From assembly GCA_052144935.1 (NCBI GenBank), contig JBKQPR010000268.1, forward strand, positions 5,229 to 69,228: DNA of 64,000 bases, given 5' to 3'. The position numbers and the translations under genes are program-made. Below are positions 1-10,526 of the stretch, piece by piece. Under the pieces are notes generated by a model. The model was not told where the DNA came from and ran no database searches. It worked only from the letters and a program-made list of their open reading frames with translations. Position 1 is the first letter of the stretch. Each line of letters begins with the position of its first letter. The stretch comes from JOPF133 sp052144935. GTDB lineage: Bacteria > Acidobacteriota > Terriglobia > Bryobacterales > Bryobacteraceae.

Positions 1-366
1 GGGGAGTGCCCATGGGCCTGCGGCCCACCAAAGCACCTGAAGACGCGGCAGGGCGCTGTCGCAGAGTCAATAACCTGGACCGCGTCTTCAGGGGAGTGCC
101 TATGGGCCTGCGGCCCACCGAAATGCTTGAAGACGCAGCCGGGCGCTCTCGCGGAATCGGTAACTTGGACGGCGTCTCCAGGGGAGTGCCTTATGGGCCG
201 CGGCGGCCCACCAAAGACAATGAAGACGCCAATTGCCGATTCAATGGAATCAATGGGTTGGACAGCGTCTTCAAAGGAGTGCCTTATGGCCCGCGGCGGG
301 CCACCAAAGAGAATGAAGACGCCAATTGCCAGTCCAATGGAATCAATGGCTTGGGCGGCGTCTTCA
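1..366. repeat. Four imperfect tandem repeats of 90-93 bp
   Basis: Copies lie at about 1-90, 91-180, 181-273 and 274-366. Each opens with GGGGAGTGCC or a close variant, then an ATGGGCC...GGCCCACC palindrome, then a GAAGACGC...GCGTCTTCA inverted pair. The first copy may start left of the window. Copies 3 and 4 are closest to each other. Each unit can fold as a hairpin. The array lies just downstream of the last gene of the leftward propionate operon, so it would be in the 3' region of that mRNA. Open frames across it are repeat-derived and are not called as genes. Confidence 0.85.
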
Positions 367-384
367 AAGGAGCGGTGGTGGCCC

Positions 385-2579
<2,195 letters not shown>

Positions 2580-2583
<4 letters not shown>

Positions 2584-4013
2584 TGCCTGCTCCTTCTGGC
2601 GATCCGCTCCTGCCATTGGGAGAGCGTCTGGACGGCGTCGCTCTGCACGTGTACGAAGCCCTGCACGCCGGCGGCCTTCAGCGCTTCGATCTGGTCTTTG
2701 GGATTGCCGGCTACGAGCACCGGGACGGACGTCTGCGCGCACACCTCGCGGGCCAGGGCCAAGTATTCGGGGTCGGAGCTGCAGAGCACGATCAGGTCCA
2801 CATCGGCGCCGGCCAGCTCCTCGGATTCGGCGATGTCGAAGCCCGCGCAGCCGAAGAAGTTCAGGCAGAAGTTGGCGCGCGCCATGCGCATTTTAAGGTC
2901 GCCGCGCTTGAGCAGCAGGACCTGCGGATAGCGGCCGGTCTCGCGGGCAATCTGCGCGGTGCGCGCGCGGATTTTCTCGAACGGCTCGGCCAGGCGCCGG
3001 CCGAGGTCCGAGGCGGGCGGCTCAAATTCGGGAACTTTCTCGGACAGATTCGGATAGTTGTTGACCCCTACCAAGGGGCGGCGGCGCGAAGAGACGGCCC
3101 TTTCCCGGACGGCGCGGCTCTCCGCCAGGGCGCGGTCGACATTGCCGGCCGCCTCCGGCTGCAGGTATCCGCCCTCGGCCTCGACCTGCTGGAACAGCTT
3201 CCAGGCTTCGCGGGCCAGCGCGGCGGTGAGCGATTCGATGTAATAAGAACCGCCGGCGGGGTCGGCCACCTTATCCAGGTGAGCTTCCTCTTTAAGGATG
3301 CGCTGCACGTTTTCGGCGAAGTGCGGATCGAACCCAAATGGCTCCACGGTGAGGCTGTCGCAGCCGCCCACCACGGCCGAGAGCGCCTCCGTGGTGACGC
3401 GCAACAGGTTGGTATAGCGGTCGCAGACGCTCTTGTTGCGGCGCGGCGTAACGGCGGCAATGTGCATGGGGCAGGCCGCCGGATCCTTGACCCCGAAGGC
3501 CGCCAGCACGTTCGCCCACAGCAGGCGCGCGGCGCGGAATTTGGCGATCTCGATAAAGTAGGCCGGACCGGCGGCAAACACGAATTGAACCCGTTCCGCG
3601 GTGCGCGCCAGCGGCTCCGGCACGCCGGAAACTCCAACGGTATGGACGGCAGCACGCAAGTGCGCGTCCAGCACTTCAACGCCCATGGCCAGCGCGTACC
3701 CCAGTTCCTGCACGGCGTTGGCGCCCTGCTCATGCAGCCAATCCACGCGGATGGAGTGGGGCGGCACGCCATCCTGGGCCATCACCCACCCATTGCCAGC
3801 TTTGCGGCAGGGAAACGGCGCCAGGCCGGCGATGTCTTCGGCTCGATAGTACGGGCGCACGGCGAGGCCCTCTTCGGTGCGCCACACCAGCTTCTTGTCG
3901 TAATCGGCGCCCTTCAGATCGGCGCGGATGGCGGCTTCCCAAGCGGCCGTGGGAACCGGCGGGAAATCGGCAGCCAGGCTCAGGATTTCGCCGGCTCCTC
4001 TCTCGTCAGGCAT
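2580..4013 (-). CDS. mutA: Methylmalonyl-CoA mutase small subunit
   Basis: A 477-residue protein homologous to the mutase barrel (N-terminal AWEAAIRADLKGADYDKKLVW, GGSYYIESLT near the middle). The C-terminal flavodoxin-like domain has lost the DxHxxG cobalamin motif, as expected for the non-catalytic small subunit of heterodimeric mutases. It is somewhat shorter than typical small subunits. The start overlaps the end of the epimerase gene by 8 bp and the stop overlaps the mutB start by 4 bp, so the three genes look translationally coupled. Confidence 0.92.
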
Positions 4014-4473
4014 GGTTGCCCTCCTGGACCACTTCGATCAGGTAGCCGAAAGCCGCCGTCTCGGTGGTCTTGGGATGCACGAAAAAAACCGTGGTGCCGC
4101 GCGATCCCTTGCGAGGGGCGCGGTCGATGATCTTGAAGCCGTGCTCCTTCAAATAATCGAACGCTTTTTGAATGCCGGCCACGCGCAGGGCCACGTGGGC
4201 CAGCCCGCCGCGCCCGCCGTTCTTCTCGATCTGTTTGGCGACCGGCGATTCGGCGTTGAGGGGCTCCAGCAACTGCACCAGGTTGGGCCCGCCGCCGACT
4301 TGCAGCAGCACCTCACGAACCTGGTCGGTACCCAGCACGTCCTCGCGATGCACCTCCGTAAAGCCCATGGTCCGATACGCCGCGACGTGCTGTTCCAGCT
4401 CGCCGGGCGGCACCGAAATGGCCACGTGATCGAAAAACAAAAAACCGGGAACCTGTTGCATCTCCGGATTCAT
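4006..4473 (-). CDS. mce: Methylmalonyl-CoA epimerase
   Basis: A 155-residue vicinal-oxygen-chelate protein that converts the (R) and (S) forms of methylmalonyl-CoA, linking the carboxyltransferase product to the mutase. Expected metal ligands are visible: His16 in FFDHVAI, Glu70 region in LVQLLEP, His93 in LAHVALRV and Glu147 in YLIEVV. Length is normal. It overlaps the biotin-carrier gene upstream by 4 bp and mutA downstream by 8 bp. The neighbourhood fixes the assignment within the VOC superfamily. Confidence 0.95.
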   Translation of the reverse strand: MNPEMQQVPGFLFFDHVAISVPPGELEQHVAAYRTMGFTEVHREDVLGTDQVREVLLQVGGGPNLVQLLEPLNAESPVAKQIEKNGGRGGLAHVALRVAGIQKAFDYLKEHGFKIIDRAPRKGSRGTTVFFVHPKTTETAAFGYLIEVVQEGNHA

Positions 4474-4856
4474 GATTCAAACTCCACCACGATCTGCCCG
4501 GACTGCACGCTCTCTCCGGGTCCCACTTTGATGGCCGCGACCTTGCCGGCCACCGGCGCGGTGATGTTGGTTTCCATTTTCATGGCTTCCAGCACCAAAA
4601 GGTTATCGCCCACCTGGAGCGTCTGGCCGGGTTGCGCCACCACTTTGACCACAATGCCGGAAACGGGGCTGCGGCAGACCTTCTCCTCGTTCACCGGAGG
4701 GCCGGGCGCCGGAGCGGGCGGAACGGGCGCCGCCGGGAGGCGCACCTGGCCAGGTTCCACCGCGTAACCCCGCGGCGTAGAGACGGGAGCCTCGGGCTCG
4801 GCCGCCTCGACCTCGACCTCGTACGTTTTTTCGTCAATGGTGATTTTCAGTTTCAC
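4470..4856 (-). CDS. Biotin carboxyl carrier protein (1.3S-type subunit)
   Basis: A 128-residue protein carrying biotin between the 12S- and 5S-type carboxyltransferase subunits. It starts with a short beta strand (KLKITIDEKTYEVEVE), has an Ala/Pro linker at about 33-56, and ends in a biotinyl domain with EAMKM; Lys93 is the expected biotinylation site. GTG at 4856 is chosen as start because an AGGA box lies 6-7 nt upstream and the family begins at this strand. A longer frame to 4919 runs into the previous gene. Equivalent to the 1.3S subunit of propionibacterial transcarboxylase or the biotin subunit of decarboxylase pumps. Confidence 0.92.
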   Translation of the reverse strand: MKLKITIDEKTYEVEVEAAEPEAPVSTPRGYAVEPGQVRLPAAPVPPAPAPGPPVNEEKVCRSPVSGIVVKVVAQPGQTLQVGDNLLVLEAMKMETNITAPVAGKVAAIKVGPGESVQSGQIVVEFES

Positions 4857-4864
4857 GGCATGTC

Positions 4865-5203
4865 CTAACTGTGCAGGCGATGGGAGGCCTGGATGGAAAC
4901 GCGGCCCTCCTGCGCCCATGCACGGGAACCGATCAACCGGATCTGGCGGATGTGCACGCGCACCCCCAGATAAGCGGCCAGGGCGGCCGAAATGGCGATC
5001 AGTTCCTCTTCGGAAATCTCGGACGTTTCGCGGACTAGCGCCGGCGTTGCCGCGACGGGCGCGGGTTCGGGGATTGGCGCGGCGGGTTGAGGGGCAGCCA
5101 ACGGCGCGGTTTCCAACTGCGCGACCCGCTGGGTGAGAGCCGCCAACTGCTTGCGGAGATCGTCGATCAGCTCGGCCAACTGGTCATTGGTTGTGCGTAC
5201 CAT
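4865..5203 (-). CDS. OadG/MmdD-like small carboxyltransferase accessory protein
   Basis: A 112-residue protein. Residues 1-30 form a short coiled coil, about 33-57 are Pro/Ala rich, and the C-terminus (EEELIAISAALAAYLG then IRQIRLIG.RAWAQEGR) resembles the C-terminal motif of gamma/delta subunits of sodium-pump decarboxylases that help assemble the enzyme. It lacks the membrane helix those subunits usually have, which suggests a soluble assembly factor. AGAGGA precedes the ATG at 5203. Position between the 12S and biotin-carrier genes supports the role, but the assignment is by motif resemblance only. Confidence 0.6.
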   Translation of the reverse strand: MVRTTNDQLAELIDDLRKQLAALTQRVAQLETAPLAAPQPAAPIPEPAPVAATPALVRETSEISEEELIAISAALAAYLGVRVHIRQIRLIGSRAWAQEGRVSIQASHRLHS

Positions 5204-5223
5204 AGTGTCCTCTCGGGCAACCT

Positions 5224-5333
5224 ACCGCTCTCTCACGTTCGCGGCTCGGAAATTCCCTTTACGGTCGCGGCGCGGAAACGACGTCGTCTCGGCTCGGAAT
5301 GCTCGTACCGAGCCGCGAACGTAAGAGAGCGGT
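5224..5333. repeat. Near-perfect 26-bp inverted repeat (REP/BIME-like)
   Basis: Arms at 5224-5249 and 5308-5333 match as reverse complements at 25 of 26 positions, separated by 58 bp. It fills the gap between the 12S-type gene and the OadG-like gene. In mRNA it would form a strong hairpin that could stabilise the upstream message or reduce downstream expression. The arm is related to the element inside mutB. Confidence 0.85.
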
Positions 5334-5340
5334 TGCTTCC

Positions 5341-6912
5341 TCATAACGGCATCAGCCCGTGCTTCTTGGCCGGACGCAGCTCGCGCTTGGTGTGCAGATA
5401 CTCCAACGCCAGGGCTACGTGACGCCGGGTGAGCGACGGTTCGATGATCGCGTCCACTAATCTTCGGCCCGCCGCTACATAGGGGTTGGAAAAGACTTCG
5501 CGGTAGCGTTCGATCAGCTCCTTGCGCCGGGCCGCCTTATCTTCGGCCTCCTGGATCTCCTTGCGGAAGACAATCTCGGCCGCGCCCTCGGCGCCCATCA
5601 CGGCTACTTCCGCGGTGGGCCAGGCGAACACGCGGTCGGCGCCCAGATCCTTGCCGCACATCGCCAGGTAGGCGCCGCCGTAGCATTTCCGCAGGATCAC
5701 GGTGATTTTCGGAACCGTAGCGGCGGAGTAGGCAAACAACATTTTGGCGCCGTGGCGGATGATGCCGCCGTGCTCCTGCTCGACGCCCGGCAGGAAGCCC
5801 GGCACATCCGCAAAGGTGACCAGCGCAATGCTGAAAGCGTTGCAGAAACGGATGAAGCGCGACGCCTTGTTGGAGGCGTCGATGTCCAGCACGCCGGCCT
5901 TGGCGTTGGGCTGGTTGGCGATCACCCCCACGGTGCGACCGGTGATGCGCGCGAAGCCCACCACGATATTGGGGGCAAAACCCGACTGCACCTCCAGGAA
6001 ATCGCCCGCATCCACCACGCGGAGGATCACCTCCCGCACGTCGTAGCCGCGCTTGCCCTCGGGAGGCACTACGCCGTCCAGCTCCGGATTCGCATCCACG
6101 TTGCGGTCGCCTTCCAGAATGGGCGGATCTTCCAGGTTGTTGTTGGGCAGAAACCCGAGCAGCTTCCGGCAGAGCGCCGCGGCGTGGCGGTCGTCCTCGG
6201 CGATGAAATGGATCACCCCGGAATGGACCATGTGGGCGTCCGGCCCGCCAAGCTGTTCGGCGGTGACGCTTTCGCCGGTGACCTGCTTGATGACCTGCGG
6301 ACCGGTGATGAACATCTGGGCCTGGCGGGTCTGGATGATGAAATCGGTGAGCGCGGGACTGTAGGCTGCGCCGCCCGCGCAGGGGCCGCAAATCAGCGAG
6401 ATCTGCGGCACCACGCCGGAAAGCATCACGTTGGTGTAGAACACCTTGCCGTATCCGGAGAGCGAGTCGATGCCTTCCTGCACGCGGGCCCCGCCGGAAT
6501 CGTTGATGAAGACGAACGGCGATCCGGTTTTGAGCGACTGGCTCATGATCTCGGCGACCTTGATGGAATGGACTTCGCCCGCCGAGCCGCCCGCCACCGT
6601 GAAATCCTGGCTGGCCAGGTGCACCAGGCGGCCGCCCACGGAGGCCGCGCCGGTGATTACGCCGTCGGCAGGCATGCTCCTTCCGGCCATGCCGAACAAG
6701 GTGGAGCGGTGCTCGGCGAACAGGCCGATCTCCTCGAAGCTTTCCGGATCCACCAGGGCGTCGATGCGCTCGCGCGCGGTCAACTTTCCCGCCTGGCGCT
6801 GCTTTTCGAGCTTGTCGGCGCCGCCTCCGAGCATCACTTCGGCGGTGCGCTTACGCAACTCCTCGATCTTGGCCTGCATGGTGATGTCTGGCATGTTTTC
6901 GATAGCTGGCAT
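5341..6912 (-). CDS. Methylmalonyl-CoA carboxyltransferase 12S-type subunit / propionyl-CoA carboxylase beta
   Basis: A 523-residue crotonase-fold carboxyltransferase that moves CO2 between biotin and propionyl-/methylmalonyl-CoA. Family motifs: KLTARERIDALVD near residue 43, SQDFTVAGGS, the first oxyanion loop GPCAGGAAYSPALTDF, and the second LRKCYGGAYLAMCGKDLGAD with AEVAVMGAEGAAEIV. Full length for the family. ATG at 6912 has AAGGAG upstream and follows the 5S-type gene by 10 bp. With a 5S-type partner rather than a biotin carboxylase in the cluster, a transcarboxylase or decarboxylase role is more likely than a classic ATP-dependent PCC, though it could also work with a carboxylase encoded elsewhere. 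Confidence 0.93.
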   Translation of the reverse strand: MPAIENMPDITMQAKIEELRKRTAEVMLGGGADKLEKQRQAGKLTARERIDALVDPESFEEIGLFAEHRSTLFGMAGRSMPADGVITGAASVGGRLVHLASQDFTVAGGSAGEVHSIKVAEIMSQSLKTGSPFVFINDSGGARVQEGIDSLSGYGKVFYTNVMLSGVVPQISLICGPCAGGAAYSPALTDFIIQTRQAQMFITGPQVIKQVTGESVTAEQLGGPDAHMVHSGVIHFIAEDDRHAAALCRKLLGFLPNNNLEDPPILEGDRNVDANPELDGVVPPEGKRGYDVREVILRVVDAGDFLEVQSGFAPNIVVGFARITGRTVGVIANQPNAKAGVLDIDASNKASRFIRFCNAFSIALVTFADVPGFLPGVEQEHGGIIRHGAKMLFAYSAATVPKITVILRKCYGGAYLAMCGKDLGADRVFAWPTAEVAVMGAEGAAEIVFRKEIQEAEDKAARRKELIERYREVFSNPYVAAGRRLVDAIIEPSLTRRHVALALEYLHTKRELRPAKKHGLMPL

Positions 6913-6922
6913 GTGGGTCTCC

Positions 6923-8461
6923 TTATTCCGGCGATACCGTGACGCGATGGGTCTGGCCGTTCAGCTTGACGTTGTAGGTGATGGGCGTGCGCACGGGGCC
7001 TTTGCCATTGGCGGCGGCGCTTTCCGCGGGGGCAGGCCCGTGCGCGGGCGGTGTGGCCGCCGGGCCCAGAGGGCGCCCCTCCGCGGGGTCCTTTCCTAAA
7101 TTCTTGGGACCCTGGTCGCGGGTGCCAAAGAACTTGGGGGCCACCTGCGGGAACATGGCATAGGTGAGCACGTCCTCGTCGGAGCCGTTACAGCCCTTCA
7201 GATCGAGTGCCGCCGAGCGCAATTGCTGCCACTCGGGCTTGAGCAGATCCGCGGGACGTCCATCGATGGGCTGCTTGCCGGTCTGTTTGGAAGCCTGCTC
7301 GATCAGCCGCCGGTCGCGCCGTCCGATGGTTTCGCCGTAGTAGCCGAGCATCAGATCGGCAAATTCGCCGGTCATCACCTTGTAGCGGCCCATCATCACG
7401 TTGAAGACCGCCTGGGTGCCCACGATCTGGCTGGAAGGCGTCACCAGGGGCGGGTATCCGGCGTCCTGGCGCACCTTGGGGACCTCGAGCAGGACCTCTT
7501 GCAGCTTGTCCCCCGCGCCCTGCTGCTTCAACTGGCTCTCCATGTTGGAGATCATCCCGCCGGGAATCTGGCTGTCGAAGATCTCCGTTTCGACGCCCGT
7601 GATATTGGAGAGAAACTCCTTGTAGCGCGGCCGGATCTGGTTGAAATAGTGCTTCAGATTGAGCAGGCACTGCTTGTCGAGGTGCGTGGTGAAGCCGGTG
7701 CCCTCCAGCATCTCGACCAGGCTCTCGGTGGGATTGTGGCCGGGGCCCAGGCTGAGCGAGCTGATGGCGGTATCCACGCAATCGGCTCCGGCTTCGATGG
7801 CCTTCATAAGGCTCACCATGGTGACGCCGGTGGTGGCGTGTACATGAACGTGCACGCGCACATCCTGCCCGCAGGTTTCCTTGATGCCCTTGACGATCTC
7901 GAAAGCCGGTTGGGGCTTGAGCAGGGCCGCCATGTCCTTGATGCAGATGGAGTCGCAGCCCAGGTCGAGCAGGCGCTCGGCCATTTCCACGAAAAGGGTG
8001 GTGGTGTGGAGAGGGCTGACGGTGTAGCAGATGGTGCCCTGGGCGTGCTTCCCGGTGCGGCGGACGGCGGCCACCGAGCGGCGCAGGTTGCGAATGTCGT
8101 TGAGGGCGTCGAAGACGCGGAACACGTCCATGCCGTTTTCGGCCGATTTTTCGACGAAGCGGTCGACCACGCCGTCCTCGTAGTGGCGGTAGCCGAGCAG
8201 GTTCTGGCCGCGCAGGAGCATCTGCAGGCGGGTATTGGGCATCAGCTTGCGAAAGGTGCGCAGGCGCTCCCAGGGATCTTCGTTGAGGAAGCGGATGCAA
8301 GCGTCGAAGGTGGCCCCGCCCCAGCACTCCACCGACCAGTAGCCCGCGCGATCCAGATCGGCGCAAGCGGGCGTCATATCTTCCAGCGCCATGCGGGTGG
8401 CCATCAGGCTCTGATGGGCGTCCCGCAGGATCAGTTCGGTGAGATCAATCGTTTTGGGCAT
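6923..8461 (-). CDS. Carboxyltransferase 5S-type subunit (pyruvate/oxaloacetate TIM barrel, OadA/PycB-like)
   Basis: A 512-residue HMGL-like TIM barrel that exchanges carboxyl between biotin and pyruvate/oxaloacetate. Motifs: LRDAHQSL at about 12-19 (metal Asp), ICIKDMAALLKP with the Lys expected to be carbamylated, and VHVHVHATTG (metal His pair), as in oxaloacetate decarboxylase alpha and transcarboxylase 5S. A PYC_OADA-type domain follows. The C-terminus is an Ala/Pro linker and one beta strand (YNVKLNGQTHRVTV) resembling the start of a biotinyl-domain linker, but the biotin domain itself is missing and is supplied by a separate gene. First gene of the cassette. Confidence 0.93.
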   Translation of the reverse strand: MPKTIDLTELILRDAHQSLMATRMALEDMTPACADLDRAGYWSVECWGGATFDACIRFLNEDPWERLRTFRKLMPNTRLQMLLRGQNLLGYRHYEDGVVDRFVEKSAENGMDVFRVFDALNDIRNLRRSVAAVRRTGKHAQGTICYTVSPLHTTTLFVEMAERLLDLGCDSICIKDMAALLKPQPAFEIVKGIKETCGQDVRVHVHVHATTGVTMVSLMKAIEAGADCVDTAISSLSLGPGHNPTESLVEMLEGTGFTTHLDKQCLLNLKHYFNQIRPRYKEFLSNITGVETEIFDSQIPGGMISNMESQLKQQGAGDKLQEVLLEVPKVRQDAGYPPLVTPSSQIVGTQAVFNVMMGRYKVMTGEFADLMLGYYGETIGRRDRRLIEQASKQTGKQPIDGRPADLLKPEWQQLRSAALDLKGCNGSDEDVLTYAMFPQVAPKFFGTRDQGPKNLGKDPAEGRPLGPAATPPAHGPAPAESAAANGKGPVRTPITYNVKLNGQTHRVTVSPE

Positions 8462-8515
8462 AATTCCTCTGTCGATCAGGCTCGCGGACGGCTTCCCTGC
8501 CTCGACCCTTACTCA

Positions 8516-8927
8516 TCGGCCGGATTTGACGGAACGAAGCCAATTGGTACCTAACCATAACAAAATAAAGCAGATACGTTCTGCCACACGAAGCTCTTTT
8601 CGGCCGCCCTCCAATGGCATGATTTCACGCCGGCCAGCGCCGGCTGGGTCCAGGGCACCCCGCGATTGGCTGCCCCACAAGAGCGTCTCGCCAGCCGCCC
8701 ATGAATCGCTCGCCGGTCGATCGGGCCGCCGGTCGGCCGGATTTTGACGGAACGAAGCCAATTGGCACCTAACCAAAACAAAATCAGGCAGATGCAGTCT
8801 GGCAAACGAAACCGATAGGCCGCCCCGGAGGGCAGGGCGTCGCGCCGGCCAGCGCTTGGCTGAGTCCAGGGGCACCCCGGGATTGGCTGCCCCAGATGAG
8901 CGTGCTCGGTGGCCAGCCATGAGTCGC
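8516..8927. repeat. Two direct copies of an about 210-bp intergenic element
   Basis: Copy A begins at 8516 and copy B at 8733 (spacing 217 bp). Both start TCGGCCGGATTT and continue with GACGGAACGAAGCCAATTGG, then AAACAAAAT-like and CGCCGGCCAGCG blocks, GGCACCCCGSGATTGGCTGC and a final GCCAGCC.CATGA. Copy B runs up to the stop codon of rex. Frames through the two copies give similar low-complexity translations on the minus strand, which are not called as genes. The pair fills the space between rex and the carboxyltransferase operon. Confidence 0.8.
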
Positions 8928-9650
8928 CTACCATGTGCAGGCGTCCAGGAGCACGACGGCGCTCTCGACTGGCGCACAAACCTCGGCGGCGGCCTTCCGT
9001 TCCGCGATCATGCGCTTTTCCAGCTTGAAGGTGAGGGAGGCCAACGAATCGTAAAGATCCTCATTGCGCACCACCACAAAGTCCGGAACGCGCAAGTGCG
9101 CCGGGGCAAAGTTCCAGATCGCCCGGATGCCTCCAGCCACCATCAGATCGGCGGTGGCCTGCGCCGCTCCGGCGGGCGTGGCGATGACTCCCAGATGAAT
9201 GTGTCCGCCGAGGGCGAAGGAAGGCAGCTTATCAGGAAAAAAAACCTGTTTCCCATGGATGGTTCGGCCGACCTTTTGGGGGTCGTTGTCGAAAACCGCA
9301 ACAATGTCCATACCAAGCTGCCGGAACTTCCGATACCCCAGCAGAGCGCATCCCAGGCTGCCGGCGCCGGCAAGGACGGCCTCCTTGGTATTGTTCCAGC
9401 CCAGGAAATCCTCTATCCAGCGTATCAGGACCGCGAGTGGGTAGCCCACCTTGGGCTTACCGGCAATGCCGGTGGCTTCGATGTCCTTGCGGACCTGGGA
9501 AGGGTCCAGCTTGAGCACGCGGGCGATTCCGCTGGAGGAAACCGTGGGAGTTCCGGCGAGCAGCATTTCCTGGAGCACCTTGTGATAGGAGGCAAGGCGG
9601 CGGAGGCTGGCGTCGGAGATATTGCGGGGGGCTTGGGCGGGCGAACCCAT
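8928..9650 (-). CDS. rex: Rex-family redox-sensing transcriptional repressor
   Basis: A 240-residue protein. The N-terminal winged helix spans about 10-85 (recognition region DPSQVRKDIEATG, then KVGYPLAVL), followed by a Rossmann domain with GAGSLG at 95-100 that binds NADH/NAD+. Rex proteins release DNA when NADH/NAD+ is high and so induce fermentative or respiratory genes. The usual SYFGEFGKRGVGY segment after the recognition helix is replaced by EATGIAGKPKVGY, so its operator may differ from the classical TTGTG-type site. AAGGAT lies before the ATG. Same strand as and directly upstream of the propionate cassette, which suggests redox control of it. Confidence 0.88.
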   Translation of the reverse strand: MGSPAQAPRNISDASLRRLASYHKVLQEMLLAGTPTVSSSGIARVLKLDPSQVRKDIEATGIAGKPKVGYPLAVLIRWIEDFLGWNNTKEAVLAGAGSLGCALLGYRKFRQLGMDIVAVFDNDPQKVGRTIHGKQVFFPDKLPSFALGGHIHLGVIATPAGAAQATADLMVAGGIRAIWNFAPAHLRVPDFVVVRNEDLYDSLASLTFKLEKRMIAERKAAAEVCAPVESAVVLLDACTW

Positions 9651-9664
9651 ATTGGGAAATCCTT

Positions 9665-9684
9665 ATCGAGAAAATCTTCTCGAT
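9665..9684. promoter_or_regulatory. Perfect palindrome upstream of rex, candidate operator
   Basis: ATCGAGAA-AATC-TTCTCGAT: 8-bp arms around 4 bp, ending 15 bp before the rex start codon. It is placed as an autoregulatory site would be. A near copy lies at 9815-9833. Confidence 0.6.
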
Positions 9685-9814
9685 TTAGTTGTACCATTTC
9701 TTAGTTTCAGATGTCAAATGGTGAAATCTCATAATTGCGGGCCGGCCTGGGAGGCAGTGTCCGCGCGGCAACACCGGAATCTGCCGAAAGAGTGGCGAAG
9801 ATGAGCGATGGATC

Positions 9815-9833
9815 TCAAGAAAGTTTTCTCGAT
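9815..9833. promoter_or_regulatory. Second copy of the rex-upstream palindrome
   Basis: TCAAGAAAGTTTTCTCGAT matches the site at 9666-9684 in 16 of 19 positions and keeps the dyad. It lies about 70 bp upstream of vapB, facing away from rex. It may be a second Rex site or belong to the vapB promoter. Confidence 0.45.
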
Positions 9834-9903
9834 ATGGGAGGGAATGCTCTTCCCCGCCAAGGCCGCCCTGACTTATCCCGTAAATATGGGAAGGTGGCGG
9901 TGG

Positions 9904-10203
9904 ATGAAGACGACTCTTGAGATTCCCGACGCGCTCTTCCGGCGGGCAAAGTCCGCCGCAGCCGAGCAGGGGATTCCACTGCGAGAACTGATATCCGAGG
10001 CGCTTGTCGAGAAGTTACGTGCCCGGCCCGGTGCGGCCAAACCTTGGATGAAGACGTTCGGCAAACTGCGTGGCCTGCGGAAGGAGACGGCGCGAATCAA
10101 TCGCATCATTGAGGCGGAGTTTGGCCAGATCGAGCCTGAGGATTGGCAGCGATCCTGGACACGAACGGGCTCTCCGCCGTGGCGGACGGAGACGAGCAAG
10201 TAG
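9904..10203 (+). CDS. vapB: VapB-like antitoxin
   Basis: A 99-residue protein. The N-terminus MKTTLEIPDALFRRAK, followed by a helix-turn-helix-like stretch (AAAEQGIPLRELISEAL), is a ribbon-helix-helix antitoxin start. The region to about residue 81 (EFGQIEPEDW) is typical of VapB; the remaining 18 residues lie in the beginning of the vapC gene and may be an artificial extension. ATG at 9904 is chosen because the frame upstream (from 9808) shows no family similarity. Pairs with the damaged vapC that follows. Confidence 0.75.
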   Translation: MKTTLEIPDALFRRAKSAAAEQGIPLRELISEALVEKLRARPGAAKPWMKTFGKLRGLRKETARINRIIEAEFGQIEPEDWQRSWTRTGSPPWRTETSK

Positions 10204-10526
10204 CGTTGCTCCTTCAGCAGTGCTGCCGAGGTCGCCGTCCCGGTAATTGTGTCAGGCGAGTACAGGTATAACATCCGGCAGTCGCGGCACCGGGCGCGAT
10301 ACGAGCGATGGCTGAGGGGAGTAATCGCGACATGCCGGGTGCTCGCGGTGGATGAGGCAACGGCCGAGCACTACGCGGATGTTCGCGACGAGTTGAAACG
10401 TAAGGGCGCCCGATACCTGTGAATGACCTCCGGATCGCGGCGTTGGTTCGGCAGCACGCATTACCGCTACTCAGCCGGGACCAGCACTTCGATTTTGTAC
10501 CGAAGTCGAGACGCGTTGGCTGGTAG
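10143..10526 (+). pseudogene. vapC: PIN-domain toxin VapC, broken by two frameshifts
   Basis: Three frames together give a PIN-domain protein. Frame 1 starts at TTG 10143 (AAILDTNGLSAVADGDE, with the first catalytic Asp). From about 10225 the reading moves to a second frame (AEVAVPVIVSGEYRYNIRQS...VDEATAEHYADVRDELKRKG), which stops at 10420. From about 10405 a third frame continues (PVNDLRIAALVRQHALPLLS, RDQHFDFV) to the stop at 10524. The second shift looks like one missing G in the GGGCG run. Either a true pseudogene or sequencing errors; with the vapB neighbour the identity is firm, inactivity less so. Confidence 0.75.

Noticed and set aside
1..366. Tandem repeats as a CRISPR array
   Set aside because: Units are 90-93 bp and contiguous, without unique spacers, and no cas genes are present.
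7020..7100. Second REP-like insertion in the 5S-type gene linker
   Set aside because: It shares the word GGGCCCAGAGGGC with the mutB element, but paired arms are not clear; the linker is expected to be low complexity anyway.
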